NCBI GenBank assembly: GCA_037447335.1
Contig: JBBIGV010000009.1
Span: 1 to 64,000 of the forward strand
DNA: 64,000 nucleotides
Source of the DNA: JBBIGV01 sp037447335
GTDB taxonomy: Bacteria > Bacteroidota > Ignavibacteria > Ignavibacteriales > Ignavibacteriaceae
Direction: 5' to 3'
Position numbers and translations under genes: made by a program. Below are positions 27,021 through 36,458 of this stretch, one piece after another; position 1 is the first letter of the stretch, and each line of letters begins with the position of its first letter. Below the pieces are notes generated by a model. The model was not told the DNA's origin and made no database searches. It was given only the letters and a program-made list of their open reading frames with translations.

Positions 27021-28673
27021 ATGGAAAAGCAAACAGAAGAAAAATTATCGGAAATTATCGGTTATCTTAAAAGATTTGATGAAAGAATAACTAAGATTGA
27101 AAACCATCTTAATCTTGAAACTGTCCTTACAGCAGAAAGCGAAACAGAAATTGAAACTCTGACATACGGCAGGATCGAAGTGATGGAAGAAGATGAAGCT
27201 CTTGAATATCGCATTGGTCAATTTTTATTCGCAAAGATTGGCATTTTGGCGCTTGTTATCGGAATTATATTTTTACTTACAGTTTCGTTAGAAGATTTGC
27301 CGGGTATGGTGCCGGTTTTTGCAGGATTTGCTTCGTCTATCATATTTCTACTTCTCCCACGATTGCTAAAAAATTTCCTTGCTCCATTTCATGGGTATTT
27401 AACCGGGGGCGGTACTATTTTATTATTCTTTACAGTGCTTCGATTACATTTCTTTACAACGGAACAAATTGTTGAAAGCCGGTTTCTGGAGTTAATTTTA
27501 TTAAATGTTGTATTCCTTACCGGATTAATAATTTCTATAAAACGTGGATCGGTTTACCTCGCATCGTTAAGCATTTTCCTTGGTTATGCTTGCGCTGTTA
27601 TCGGCGAGAGTCCGTATTATATATTTGTAAATGTGATTTTGTTAGCCGTTTTAAGTTCTTACATCTCAACAAAATATAATTGGGAAATCCTTATAAGCAT
27701 CAGCATTCCGTTGGGTTACATGGTTCACTTAATATGGTTAATTAACAACCCTTTTCTCGGTTATGAGCTTGAAATTGTAACGGAACCCCGAACCAATATC
27801 GTTTTTCTTTTCTTGTATATGATTGTATTTAATTCTGTTTATACTGTTTCAAAAAGATTTGAAGGTGAAGGATTTCATAAGATTACCAATACGGTAATGA
27901 ATGCATTATTCTTTTACGCACTCGTATTAGCAGTAAGTCTGTCCGGCAGCCGCAATGAATTTTTTACATTAACGCATATAGCAGCATCTGTTCTGTTCCT
28001 GATATATTCAGCATATTTCTGGCGTAAAGAAAAGAGTAAATACATTACTTTCTATTACGCGATGTTTGGATACCTTGCACTGAGTGCTGCAATATTAAAA
28101 GAATTTGAAATACCTGATGCATTTGTGTGGTTATGCTGGCAAAGTATCGTAGTTATTACCACAGCTGTGTGGTTCAGGTCAAAATTTATCATTGTTGCTA
28201 ACTTTTTCATATTCCTGTTGATATTGTTTTTATATCTGATCTCATCGGCAGATATGACAGCTCTTGCATTGAGCTTTGGTATTGCATCGCTGTTAAGTGC
28301 AAGAATTTTGAACTGGCAGAAAGAAAGACTCGAACTAAAAACAGAGAATATGCGAAATGCCTATCTTGCAACTGCATTATTATTCATCCCTTATGTTCTG
28401 TATGAGATTATACCCGAAGGTTATGTTGCAATATCCTGGGTCGCGGTCGCAGTAACATATTATATATTAAGCTCTGTGCTAAATAATAAAAAGTACCGCT
28501 GGATGGCGCTGCTTACATTGCTGATAACAGTACTTTATGTTTCATTGCTGGGATTAACCTCGTCATTGCTTATTTATAAAATAATTTCATTTCTTGTCCT
28601 TGGAAGTGTACTGATTGCAATTTCTGTTATATACAGCAGGTCAATGAGAAAATCAGCAGAAAAGAATAAATAA
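27021..28673 (+). CDS. DUF2339-like polytopic membrane protein
   Basis: A 550-residue protein. The first ~60 residues are charged and coiled-coil-like (MEKQTEEKLSEIIGYLKRFDERI). The remainder is a chain of about 14 hydrophobic helices starting at FLFAKIGILALVIGIIFLL. This layout (N-terminal coiled coil, then many helices) is that of the DUF2339 membrane protein family, of unknown function. It follows the bc-type complex genes by about 60 bases and may share their transcript. No catalytic motif is visible. Confidence 0.6.
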   Translation: MEKQTEEKLSEIIGYLKRFDERITKIENHLNLETVLTAESETEIETLTYGRIEVMEEDEALEYRIGQFLFAKIGILALVIGIIFLLTVSLEDLPGMVPVFAGFASSIIFLLLPRLLKNFLAPFHGYLTGGGTILLFFTVLRLHFFTTEQIVESRFLELILLNVVFLTGLIISIKRGSVYLASLSIFLGYACAVIGESPYYIFVNVILLAVLSSYISTKYNWEILISISIPLGYMVHLIWLINNPFLGYELEIVTEPRTNIVFLFLYMIVFNSVYTVSKRFEGEGFHKITNTVMNALFFYALVLAVSLSGSRNEFFTLTHIAASVLFLIYSAYFWRKEKSKYITFYYAMFGYLALSAAILKEFEIPDAFVWLCWQSIVVITTAVWFRSKFIIVANFFIFLLILFLYLISSADMTALALSFGIASLLSARILNWQKERLELKTENMRNAYLATALLFIPYVLYEIIPEGYVAISWVAVAVTYYILSSVLNNKKYRWMALLTLLITVLYVSLLGLTSSLLIYKIISFLVLGSVLIAISVIYSRSMRKSAEKNK

Positions 28674-28777
28674 CACACACTCAATAGAATGGTTGCTAAT
28701 TCGTAATGATCATACAAAAGAGATGCATTCTTATTTAACCATGAATGAGTTTATAATTAAAAGTTATAGGTAAAGTT

Positions 28778-28978
28778 ATGCAAGACACATTGAAAATATC
28801 GGGATTACTTTATATGATCTTCTCCTGCCTGTTGTCCATAATATTCTTTTCCAAAGCCGAAGTTCATTTCTTGCTGCTGTTAATAATACCGATTGTAATC
28901 GCATTTCAGAGTTTTATGGTATTATTGATTTGCTATGCTCTTAGTAAAATATTAGATCAAACGGATTCGAAGTCCTGA
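28778..28978 (+). CDS. Small two-helix membrane protein
   Basis: A 66-residue protein with two hydrophobic helices (about 8-25 and 28-54) and a short charged tail. A ribosome site is not strong (AGGTAAAG upstream). No family is recognised. It may be a real short gene because its hydrophobic pattern is complete and it does not overlap another gene. Confidence 0.45.
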   Translation: MQDTLKISGLLYMIFSCLLSIIFFSKAEVHFLLLLIIPIVIAFQSFMVLLICYALSKILDQTDSKS

Positions 28979-29168
28979 TCCGGAACATAAGTAATTGTTA
29001 ATTCCCGCAATATCATTATGATTGAGTACACCAAACTTCTCATTCGTTTGCACCTGTTTCATAATTAAAGAATTTCCTTACTAACAGTTTTTATTACCGG
29101 GCGATTTTCCTCTTGTTTATTACACGCTGTTTATTTCTTTTTCCCTGATTTGCTTTTTAAAATAATTG

Positions 29169-29184
29169 CCATACATTTGTATGG
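29169..29184. promoter_or_regulatory. Inverted repeat operator candidate upstream of the dnaE fragment
   Basis: CCATACA-TT-TGTATGG, a 7+7 inverted repeat with a 2-base centre, 42 bases upstream of the ATG. A TTGCCA box overlaps its left arm and could be the -35 element. The size suits a dimeric repressor such as a LexA-type protein, which would fit a damage-inducible polymerase gene, but no regulator is known here. Confidence 0.45.
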
Positions 29185-29226
29185 TAAAAATAAAAAGCTA
29201 ATCAAACGGTTTGTAAGAAAAGTAAT

Positions 29227-30894
29227 ATGGAAACAGCAGAAAACCTCAGTTACCTGGTTCCGGAGGAATGGCGAAATAATGTAAAGGTTCATACTCTTTA
29301 CCCACCCATTCCGAGGAACACAGGCAATGTTACGTTTGATATTTTCGACTATGAAATGCTCTTTAATGATGAGCCGACTAAAAACCTTATCCGAACCGGC
29401 AAAACCATCGGCTGTTTTTATATTGAATCGCCGGGCATGCGCTCTTTGTTGAGGCGGCTTGATGTTGAAACTTTTGAAATGCTTACTGCGGCAAGTTCAA
29501 TTATTCGCCCCGGTGTGGCTGAAAGCGGAATGATGCAGCAGTTTATTGCACGTCATAAAGACCCGTCGCTCCGGACATACCTTGTGCCTGAAATGGAAAA
29601 GGTGCTTGCTGAAACTTACGGGGTTATGATCTACCAGGAAGATGTAATTAAAGCTGCTCATTATGTTGCGGGCTTGTCGCTTGAGGAAGCCGACCTTTTA
29701 CGCAGAGCAATGAGCGGTAAGATGCGGTCGCACAAAGCAATGCAGCAAATCACCGATAAGTTCTTTTCATCCTGCAAAGCAAAAGGCTACAGCGATGAAG
29801 TAACAAAGGAGCTTTGGCGGCAGATTGAATCTTTTGCAGGCTACTCTTTCTGCAAAGCTCACAGCGCTTCGTTTGCATTGCTGTCGTTTCAGGTTGCTTA
29901 CCTTAAAGCGCACTATCCGGCAGAGTTTATGGCAAGCGTGCTTAGCAACGGGGGCGGGTTCTATTCGCCGGCAGTTTATGCGCAGGAATGTAAGCGCCTC
30001 GGATTAAAAGTTGAGCTTCCTTGCATAAACAACAGCGCTTATGAATATACCGGCAGGGATAAAAATGTCCGCATCGGTCTGATGGCAATTAAAAATCTTT
30101 CGTACAATACTGCACACAAAATAGTTGAAGAAAGAAAAAAACGCGGGGCTTATGTATCGCTGGCAGATTTTCTTGTAAGAACCGGCGCCGGCTATGAAGA
30201 ATCGGCAATGCTGATAAAGTGCGGGGCAATGGGGTGCTTCAGGCAAACGCGACCTTCACTTTTACGGCTGCTTGATCTTTATATCAACAGAAGAAAACTG
30301 CTTGAGCATACTTATAATGATCTTTTTATGAACGAAACTTTTTCACTAGAAAGGGAAATTGTTACCAGCCTGAATTACAGCGTTGAAGAGATGTGCCGCA
30401 TCGAGTATGAAACTTTTGATTATATGGTTACACGTCATCCGCTTTATTTCTTTAAGGAATGGACTGAGCAGCATTCAATCACAAAAGCAAAAGATATGGA
30501 GAAGAAACGCGGGCAGAAAGTTAAAATGATCGGCTGGTATATGACATCCAAAAGAATAAGAACCAAAAGCGGTGAGATAATGAAGTTCCTTTCGCTTGAA
30601 GACCTTACCGGCACTTTCGAGGCGGTTATTTTTCCGAAAGTTTATATGCAATGTGCAGAACAAACAATGTCAATGGGGCCCTATCTTGTTGAAGGAATAG
30701 TTGATGCAAACGATCATACAAATCTTGTGGTAAAAAAACTTGAGCTGCTTTCCAATGCAGCAGTTAAGCAGGCATTACAGAAAGATAGTGTTGATCATAA
30801 CTATTACGGCGACCGTGAAAAAGTGACAGATGAAGAATTCGAAATGGTAAAGCATCTTGGCGCTGAAAAACTCCGCCGCGCATATGCAGGCTGA
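29227..30894 (+). CDS. C-terminal half of a DNA polymerase III alpha subunit (DnaE-like)
   Basis: A 555-residue protein that aligns by eye with the second half of DnaE: TIGCFYIESPGMRSLLRRL, then a fingers region (MIYQEDVIKAAHYVAG, LLRRAMSGK, FAGYSFCKAHSASFALL), a helix-hairpin-helix-like part (IGLMAIKNLSYNTAHKIVEE) and an OB-fold (MIGWYMTSKRIRTKSGEIMKF). The PHP domain and the palm with the three catalytic Asp (E. coli D401, D403, D555) lie before the start point and are absent. There is no trace of the missing half in the 248-base gap upstream. It may be a truncated gene, a split polymerase with its partner elsewhere, or an accessory. The nearest relatives are likely the error-prone DnaE2/ImuC type (inference). 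Confidence 0.75.
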   Translation: METAENLSYLVPEEWRNNVKVHTLYPPIPRNTGNVTFDIFDYEMLFNDEPTKNLIRTGKTIGCFYIESPGMRSLLRRLDVETFEMLTAASSIIRPGVAESGMMQQFIARHKDPSLRTYLVPEMEKVLAETYGVMIYQEDVIKAAHYVAGLSLEEADLLRRAMSGKMRSHKAMQQITDKFFSSCKAKGYSDEVTKELWRQIESFAGYSFCKAHSASFALLSFQVAYLKAHYPAEFMASVLSNGGGFYSPAVYAQECKRLGLKVELPCINNSAYEYTGRDKNVRIGLMAIKNLSYNTAHKIVEERKKRGAYVSLADFLVRTGAGYEESAMLIKCGAMGCFRQTRPSLLRLLDLYINRRKLLEHTYNDLFMNETFSLEREIVTSLNYSVEEMCRIEYETFDYMVTRHPLYFFKEWTEQHSITKAKDMEKKRGQKVKMIGWYMTSKRIRTKSGEIMKFLSLEDLTGTFEAVIFPKVYMQCAEQTMSMGPYLVEGIVDANDHTNLVVKKLELLSNAAVKQALQKDSVDHNYYGDREKVTDEEFEMVKHLGAEKLRRAYAG

Positions 30895-30956
30895 GTGTGA
30901 TTCGAGCTGCTCTGCTATGTGTTCTTATGTGCCTATGTGGTTAAAAAAGAATCAGG

Positions 30957-31454
30957 TTATTTCAGATTAACAAACTGGGTAGGAAAATCAAAATCCGCAT
31001 CCTTAACCATCTGTATGATTGCCTGCAGGTCATCAATTTTAGGACCGGCAACTCTAACCTGTTCATCCTGTATTTGCGCATTAACCTTTAACTTAGACTG
31101 CTTAACAAGATTAGTAATTTTTTTAGCATTCTCCTTAGAAATACCGCTTTGGAGATTTATAACCTGTTTCAACCTGCCTCCGGCTGCCGGTTCCGGTTCA
31201 TTCAGCTTCAATGCTTTAATTGAGATACTGCGCCTGATAAACCTGGTTTGCAGAATGTCAACGCTTGCTTTAAGGCAGTAATCGTCTTTAGTGTTAATGA
31301 GTATGATTTTATCTTTTTTATTGAGCTCGATTGAAGTGTGAGAATCCTTCAGATCATATCGCTGATTTATTTCCTTAATTGCCTGGTTAACGGCATTATC
31401 AGCCTCCTGCAGATCAACTTCCGAAACTATATCGAATGAATGGTTTTGTGCCAT
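30957..31454 (-). CDS. yajQ: YajQ family nucleotide-binding protein
   Basis: A 165-residue protein starting MAQNHSFDIVSEVD and ending FPTQFVNLK, nearly a textbook YajQ. Core stretches include NQAIKEINQRYDLKDS and the RFIRRSISIKAL and GISKENAKKITNLVK regions. YajQ proteins bind cyclic di-GMP in some species and bind nucleotides or RNA in others. It is a single gene convergent with the dnaE fragment. Confidence 0.93.
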   Translation of the reverse strand: MAQNHSFDIVSEVDLQEADNAVNQAIKEINQRYDLKDSHTSIELNKKDKIILINTKDDYCLKASVDILQTRFIRRSISIKALKLNEPEPAAGGRLKQVINLQSGISKENAKKITNLVKQSKLKVNAQIQDEQVRVAGPKIDDLQAIIQMVKDADFDFPTQFVNLK

Positions 31455-31618
31455 GAATTATTACCTGATAATTTTTCTCTTTTCAAATCAAACCTAACTT
31501 ATACTTTGCAAATAATCAAGAATCTGCAAAAAAGATGTATCAAACCTTTCAGAAAAAAAGATAATAATAATAAGTTTTATTAAATTTATTCATCGTTTAA
31601 CTTAAAAATCAGAAAATT

Positions 31619-33322
31619 ATGAAGAAGTTGATTAACTGTTCAATCTTTGCGCTTTTGCTGATTATTCCAATGATGATATTTACCTCCTGCGGAAGAACTG
31701 CAGCAAAAACTTACTACGTTGATTCTGAAAACGGAAATGATAACAATAATGGTCGTTCAGAATTGCAAGCTTGGAAGTCAGTAAAAAAAGTAAATGCGAT
31801 CTCTTTCGTACCGGGAGACACAATACTGTTCAAGCGTGGCGGGGTTTGGAATGAACAGTTGATAGTGTCTTCTTCCGGCGTTGCCGGACAACCGATAGTA
31901 TTCAGCGCATACGGTGCAGGCGGGAAACCTGTAATCTCTGCAAAAGATGTGCTTCCGAACTGGAGGAGTGCAAACCTCTGGAAAAATTATTCTGAAAATG
32001 TTTGGGTGTTGAGAGTTGATAAAGATCCTCGCAGGCTGTGGCTTAATTTAAAAGAATCTGCAAAAGCTCAGAGTATTGAGAAAGTTTCGTCTGAAACTGA
32101 ATGGTTTTTCGATGAAACCGGCCGGCAATTATTTCTGCACTCTTTCGGTAATCCTGTAATGTTTTATAAATCAATAGAAGCAGCTTCTGTCAGACCTATG
32201 GCGCTGCTTATCAAAGAAAATGATTTTGTCTTAATTAACGAACTCGATTTACAGGGCGGAGAGGTTTTTTCGGCGCACATAATAGGATCAAGCGATATCG
32301 TATTTGAGAATTGTAATATTGGTTATAGCAGTGCACGATACGGTCTTTATGCAATGTATGGCAGCGGGGGTAAAGAAAGTAATAATGGTATAATCAGAAA
32401 TTGCACAATCGATTCGGGGCATCGCATAAAATATAATTACGAGTATTATGCTGTTATGGATGGGATTTATTTAGGCGGCGGGTGTAATTACTGGAAAGTT
32501 CATAACAACATCATTAAAGATTGGGGACATTCAGGTATTCAGATTGAAAGCCAGAACTCCGCTTATTCTACTTCTTTTAATGAGGTTTTTTCTAATGAAA
32601 TTTCAGCAGAAAGTGTTGCTTACTGCCGCGGATTTGAAATTGCCGGATTCGAAAGAAGTGTACGGGAAAATAAAATCTACAGTAATATTATCCGAAACAC
32701 GTCAGTAAGAAATCAAGTTATGGGAAATGACAATTTGGTGTTCAATAATATTATTTATTCTGTTCGAAATGTAACTTACAGATCAGATGGAACTGCGCAG
32801 GCGGTGTCTTTCGAGGGATATGGAGGGTATGCTAATTTTAATAATAAAGTTTTTAATAATGTTATTTATGACTGTGATGAACCGGGGATAAGAATTTCAG
32901 GCTACGGAGGCTCTGTTAAGCAAAACAATCTTATTGCAAATAACATTATTTATCAATGCGGTTTAAATTCTAAGGATGGACTTACCGGTATAGGACTTGA
33001 AATTGCTGATGACATTACAATTACCGGCAACAAATATCTGAACAATATTGTTTACAACTCTTTTAGTCAGCAGGTAGTTGCTTATTGGGGAACAAGAATA
33101 AATGTTAAAGATTTTAATAATCGCAACAATCAAAAAAATGATACAATTTCCGGAAACCGGCAGGAAGACCCGTTATTTGAAGATGCTGAGAGATTTAATT
33201 TCAGGTTGAAAAAAAAATCACCTGCACTTGGAAATGCAGTTAACCTGAATGCAGATATTAACTTGCCGCAAAATGTCCGCTACGATGATTTTGAAAATAT
33301 CGGAATAAATATCCCGAAGTAA
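31619..33322 (+). CDS. Right-handed parallel beta-helix lipoprotein
   Basis: A 567-residue protein with a lipoprotein signal; the lipobox Cys is residue 24 (FTSCG). A conserved start TYYVDSENGNDNNNGRS...AWKSVKKV and FVPGDTILFKRGGVWNE marks the pectate-lyase-like/Carb-bound beta-helix family, followed by many Asn-rich coils (VFNNVIYDCD, LIANNIIYQCG). It may bind or cleave a polysaccharide at the cell surface. It is transcribed towards the leftward EPS operon (stop codons adjacent), so it may act on the polymer that operon makes. Enzymatic activity is not proven. Confidence 0.82.
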   Translation: MKKLINCSIFALLLIIPMMIFTSCGRTAAKTYYVDSENGNDNNNGRSELQAWKSVKKVNAISFVPGDTILFKRGGVWNEQLIVSSSGVAGQPIVFSAYGAGGKPVISAKDVLPNWRSANLWKNYSENVWVLRVDKDPRRLWLNLKESAKAQSIEKVSSETEWFFDETGRQLFLHSFGNPVMFYKSIEAASVRPMALLIKENDFVLINELDLQGGEVFSAHIIGSSDIVFENCNIGYSSARYGLYAMYGSGGKESNNGIIRNCTIDSGHRIKYNYEYYAVMDGIYLGGGCNYWKVHNNIIKDWGHSGIQIESQNSAYSTSFNEVFSNEISAESVAYCRGFEIAGFERSVRENKIYSNIIRNTSVRNQVMGNDNLVFNNIIYSVRNVTYRSDGTAQAVSFEGYGGYANFNNKVFNNVIYDCDEPGIRISGYGGSVKQNNLIANNIIYQCGLNSKDGLTGIGLEIADDITITGNKYLNNIVYNSFSQQVVAYWGTRINVKDFNNRNNQKNDTISGNRQEDPLFEDAERFNFRLKKKSPALGNAVNLNADINLPQNVRYDDFENIGINIPK

Positions 33323-34429
33323 TTAATTTTTCAGAACCAGTTGATATAACTCGTCGAACTGATTTGCAAGGCGGTTAATACCATAATATTCGTGTGCACG
33401 TTTGATACAATTCAATGACATTTCTTTTAATATCTTCCGGTCGTTTATCATTTTCAAAATTGTATCTGCAATCAGTTTTGGGTTTTTAGGCTCTATAAGA
33501 TACCCGTGCAAACCATCGGTAAGAACATCAGGATTTGCTCCGACTCTTGTAGTTATTAACGGAGTTCCCGAAGCGATACTTTCGAGCACTGCGTAAGGCA
33601 GCCCTTCGGCATGAAACGTAGGGAATACAAACAAATGAGCCTCATTCCACATTTTATCTTTTTCCTCGCCGTAAAGGACGCCTTTAAATTCTACCAGATC
33701 GGATATACCGAGTTTGTCGACAATATTTATGAAGTTTTGTTCATCCGGTCCTGCACCGGCAATTTGATAAATTATAGAATTATTTTTCAATTTATCTTTA
33801 AGTAAAGCAATTGCATCAATTGATTCATATACACCTTTATCGAAAGTTAGAGCGCCAAGATAAACCAGCTTTAATCTGTCTTCATCAAAGTTCTTTTGAG
33901 TTGCATTATTGAATGGCGTAAGATCAATTGCATTAGGAATAACAGCCAGATGTCTCACCCCGATAAACCGGCTATAAGCCTCTCTTTCAATTTCAGCAAG
34001 TAGTACTATAGCATTCGTAAGTTTGAAAATCCACTTCATAAAGGCAGTCAGTACTTTATTACCGCGAAAGAAGTCCTGGGGAAGCGGTCCTCCATGAACC
34101 TGGTAAACTATCTTAACGAAGAAAACTTTTGCGATTAATAAGTAGAAGACATCTCTCCAGAATGCTTTTCTGTCTATAGAAGTGTTAAGATGAATAATTT
34201 GCGGTCTTGTTAATATTATTTTTAATGCAAGCTGAAATGGACTGAAAATAAAACGTAAAAGTTTTTCAATCGAAGATTCCTGTCTTCCATGACTTCCTAT
34301 CTGGAAATACAAGAACTGATAAATTTCCGATAATCTTGAATTAAGTAACTGATTAAGATGAGTTGATACCCCGCTAACCGCCCGTAACGAAGAACCTACT
34401 AACAGAATTTTGCTTTTTTTTTCACTCAA
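33323..34429 (-). CDS. Glycosyltransferase family 4
   Basis: A 368-residue GT-B fold enzyme. The N-domain has LLVGSSLRAVSGVSTHL (the glycine-rich loop) and the C-domain has LVYLGALTFDKGVYESIDAI and FVFPTFHAEGLPYAVLESIASGTPLITT with the family's Glu-x7-Glu pattern. It transfers a sugar from a nucleotide donor to the growing saccharide; the donor is unknown. Last gene of the long leftward polysaccharide locus. Confidence 0.88.
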   Translation of the reverse strand: MSEKKSKILLVGSSLRAVSGVSTHLNQLLNSRLSEIYQFLYFQIGSHGRQESSIEKLLRFIFSPFQLALKIILTRPQIIHLNTSIDRKAFWRDVFYLLIAKVFFVKIVYQVHGGPLPQDFFRGNKVLTAFMKWIFKLTNAIVLLAEIEREAYSRFIGVRHLAVIPNAIDLTPFNNATQKNFDEDRLKLVYLGALTFDKGVYESIDAIALLKDKLKNNSIIYQIAGAGPDEQNFINIVDKLGISDLVEFKGVLYGEEKDKMWNEAHLFVFPTFHAEGLPYAVLESIASGTPLITTRVGANPDVLTDGLHGYLIEPKNPKLIADTILKMINDRKILKEMSLNCIKRAHEYYGINRLANQFDELYQLVLKN

Positions 34430-34468
34430 TAGTTTTCCGGTTTATTTTTTAAAATTATCAGCAGCATT

Positions 34469-35584
34469 CTAATTTAAGATGCCGTGTTCTATAAGTCCTA
34501 CACCTAGTGCTTTGTAGATATTATGCATTCTATCTCCGATTTTTTCCCAGGAGAAAGTACTTAAGTTCAACTGCCGGATGTTATTGCTCATTTCCTTACG
34601 GAGTTCGGGGTTATTATACATCTCCGTTATTGCTTCGGCAATAGCCTGTGAACTTTTAGCAGGTACAACCGTGCCGGTTTTTCGATTCTCAACATACTCA
34701 GGGAGGCTGCCAACGTTAGTTACGATAACAGGTACATTGAAAGAGTACGATACCATAGTAACACCGCTTAGTGTTGCATCAATATAAGGCAGAACAACTA
34801 CATCCGCATCCCTGAACAAAGCTGCTGTTTGCTCATTAGAAATATAAGTATTCATCAGCATAAAATTATTCTTATTTCTCATAAGTTTCTCAATTTCACG
34901 AACATAATGCCTGTTTCCTCTTCCGGCAATAATAATTTTATAATTTTTAATTGATTTGGAAAGTATCTCTTCTGCCTTTATCAGATATTCGACACCTTTG
35001 TATTTGTAAAGCCTTCCGAAAAACAAGATATTAAAACTATCTTTTGGTTTTTCAGGCGGCTGTACATATTCCAGATAAGAATCAATTATCCCGTGCGGAA
35101 GGATTGATATTTTAAATTGCGGCACATGATGTTCATTTACAAGATTATCCTTCATAGTTTTGCCGAGGACAATAAAGTGTGAGATATATTTAAAAAATCT
35201 TTTATGAAATTCAGGAACAATTTTGCTTTCGATATCGCCGCTGTGTTTAACGGGATCATGAAGCGTAAGTACAACAGGAAATTGAGATAATTGCTTCAGA
35301 AAAAGATGAATCCATGGATATAATTCCATCATATGAATAATATCAGGTTTAAGATCTTTAATATTGTGTACCAGTTGTGAAAATGTCAGGATGTTTTTTA
35401 AGCTTCTCATCCTCGGTTTTTCGTAAAACCGTATATTCGAATCATTTCCTGCTGTTTTAATCAGGTTAATTCTGATTTTCGAAGGTGCAAATACTATAAT
35501 TTCATTTTGTTTATTTAGTAATGATTTTATGAAGAGATTTGAGTAATCCTCAACCCCGCCAAAGTGTATAATTACAATTCTCAT
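34469..35584 (-). CDS. Glycosyltransferase family 4
   Basis: A 371-residue GT-B glycosyltransferase. Landmarks are FGGVEDYSNLFIKSL near the N-terminus, NILFFGRLYKYKGVEYLIKA, and the donor-site strand ADVVVLPYIDATLSGVTMVSYSF followed by VPVIVTNVGSLPEYV. Located between another GT4 and a NodB-like deacetylase in the polysaccharide operon; specificity is unknown. Confidence 0.88.
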   Translation of the reverse strand: MRIVIIHFGGVEDYSNLFIKSLLNKQNEIIVFAPSKIRINLIKTAGNDSNIRFYEKPRMRSLKNILTFSQLVHNIKDLKPDIIHMMELYPWIHLFLKQLSQFPVVLTLHDPVKHSGDIESKIVPEFHKRFFKYISHFIVLGKTMKDNLVNEHHVPQFKISILPHGIIDSYLEYVQPPEKPKDSFNILFFGRLYKYKGVEYLIKAEEILSKSIKNYKIIIAGRGNRHYVREIEKLMRNKNNFMLMNTYISNEQTAALFRDADVVVLPYIDATLSGVTMVSYSFNVPVIVTNVGSLPEYVENRKTGTVVPAKSSQAIAEAITEMYNNPELRKEMSNNIRQLNLSTFSWEKIGDRMHNIYKALGVGLIEHGILN

Positions 35585-35702
35585 ATATAATACCTGATCC
35601 GAATGTTTAAGAAATAATATTTTCAGGCACGCGTAAAATTAAGGTAACAGAATCAAATTTCAATCACCATTTAGACCAGATAAACTTACCTTCAGTTTAA
35701 GC

Positions 35703-36458
35703 TTAGGGGAGGATTTTTTTTACCTTAAGAAGAGGGGATTTCAGAATTTCGGGAAAACCATATCCGGTTTTAACTTTAAATTTGAATTGCATCAGCGAAT
35801 CATTAAAAAATATTTCTGTTCTTCCTATTTCAAACCAGTCAGTTGGCCCAATTTTCCCGAAGGGATAGCCATTTCCGCCGCAAGCGCCTAAGTAGCCGGC
35901 ACTGGCAACAGCATTTTTTGTGCTGTTGTTAAACCGGTCAAACGGATAACAGAAAAAATAAATTTGTTCACCGAGTTCTTCTTCTATTTTTTGTTTGGAA
36001 TGCTTTGCCTGAATGAAAGCTTCTTCTTCGCTTAGGTTGTTCAGATCGGGATGACTAACAGTATGCGATCCGAATTCAAAACCTGCTTTAAGCATTTCTT
36101 TTACCTCAAGCCAGGACATGTAACTGTTCAGTCCCTCAATAACATCGCCATTAGTACGTATCTGTTCAGAAATCAGAAAAATAGTCGCGGTATAACCGAA
36201 CCTGCTCAATATTCTGAAAGCCCTGCTGTAATTACAATAAAAACCATCATCAAACGTAATTACTATGGGATTATCCGGAAGGGCTTCATTGCCGGTATAA
36301 TGTTTATATAACTGCAGCAGGCTTATTGTATTATAATTATTGTTTGCAAGCCAATTGATCTGATTTTCAAATTCTTCCGGTCTTACACAATATGGCTGAT
36401 GTTCAGCGTTGTTATCCACATCAATTCTATGATATAACAGTACGGGTATTCTTTTCAT
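35703..36458 (-). CDS. Polysaccharide deacetylase (NodB-like, CE4)
   Basis: A 251-residue NodB-fold enzyme with a complete motif set: YHRIDVD, the catalytic/metal motif VITFDDGFY, the metal His pair in GSHTVSHPDL, and FCYPFDRFN. It removes N-acetyl groups from amino sugars. No signal peptide is visible, so it may work in the cytosol on precursors. Its start overlaps the end of the upstream glycosyltransferase 2 gene by 4 bases (ATGA). Confidence 0.88.
   Translation of the reverse strand: MKRIPVLLYHRIDVDNNAEHQPYCVRPEEFENQINWLANNNYNTISLLQLYKHYTGNEALPDNPIVITFDDGFYCNYSRAFRILSRFGYTATIFLISEQIRTNGDVIEGLNSYMSWLEVKEMLKAGFEFGSHTVSHPDLNNLSEEEAFIQAKHSKQKIEEELGEQIYFFCYPFDRFNNSTKNAVASAGYLGACGGNGYPFGKIGPTDWFEIGRTEIFFNDSLMQFKFKVKTGYGFPEILKSPLLKVKKILP

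Noticed and set aside
28955..28980. GGATTCGAAGTCC as a tRNA T-arm or attachment site
   Set aside because: The sequence is part of the small membrane protein gene end and there is no acceptor stem or anticodon arm near it.
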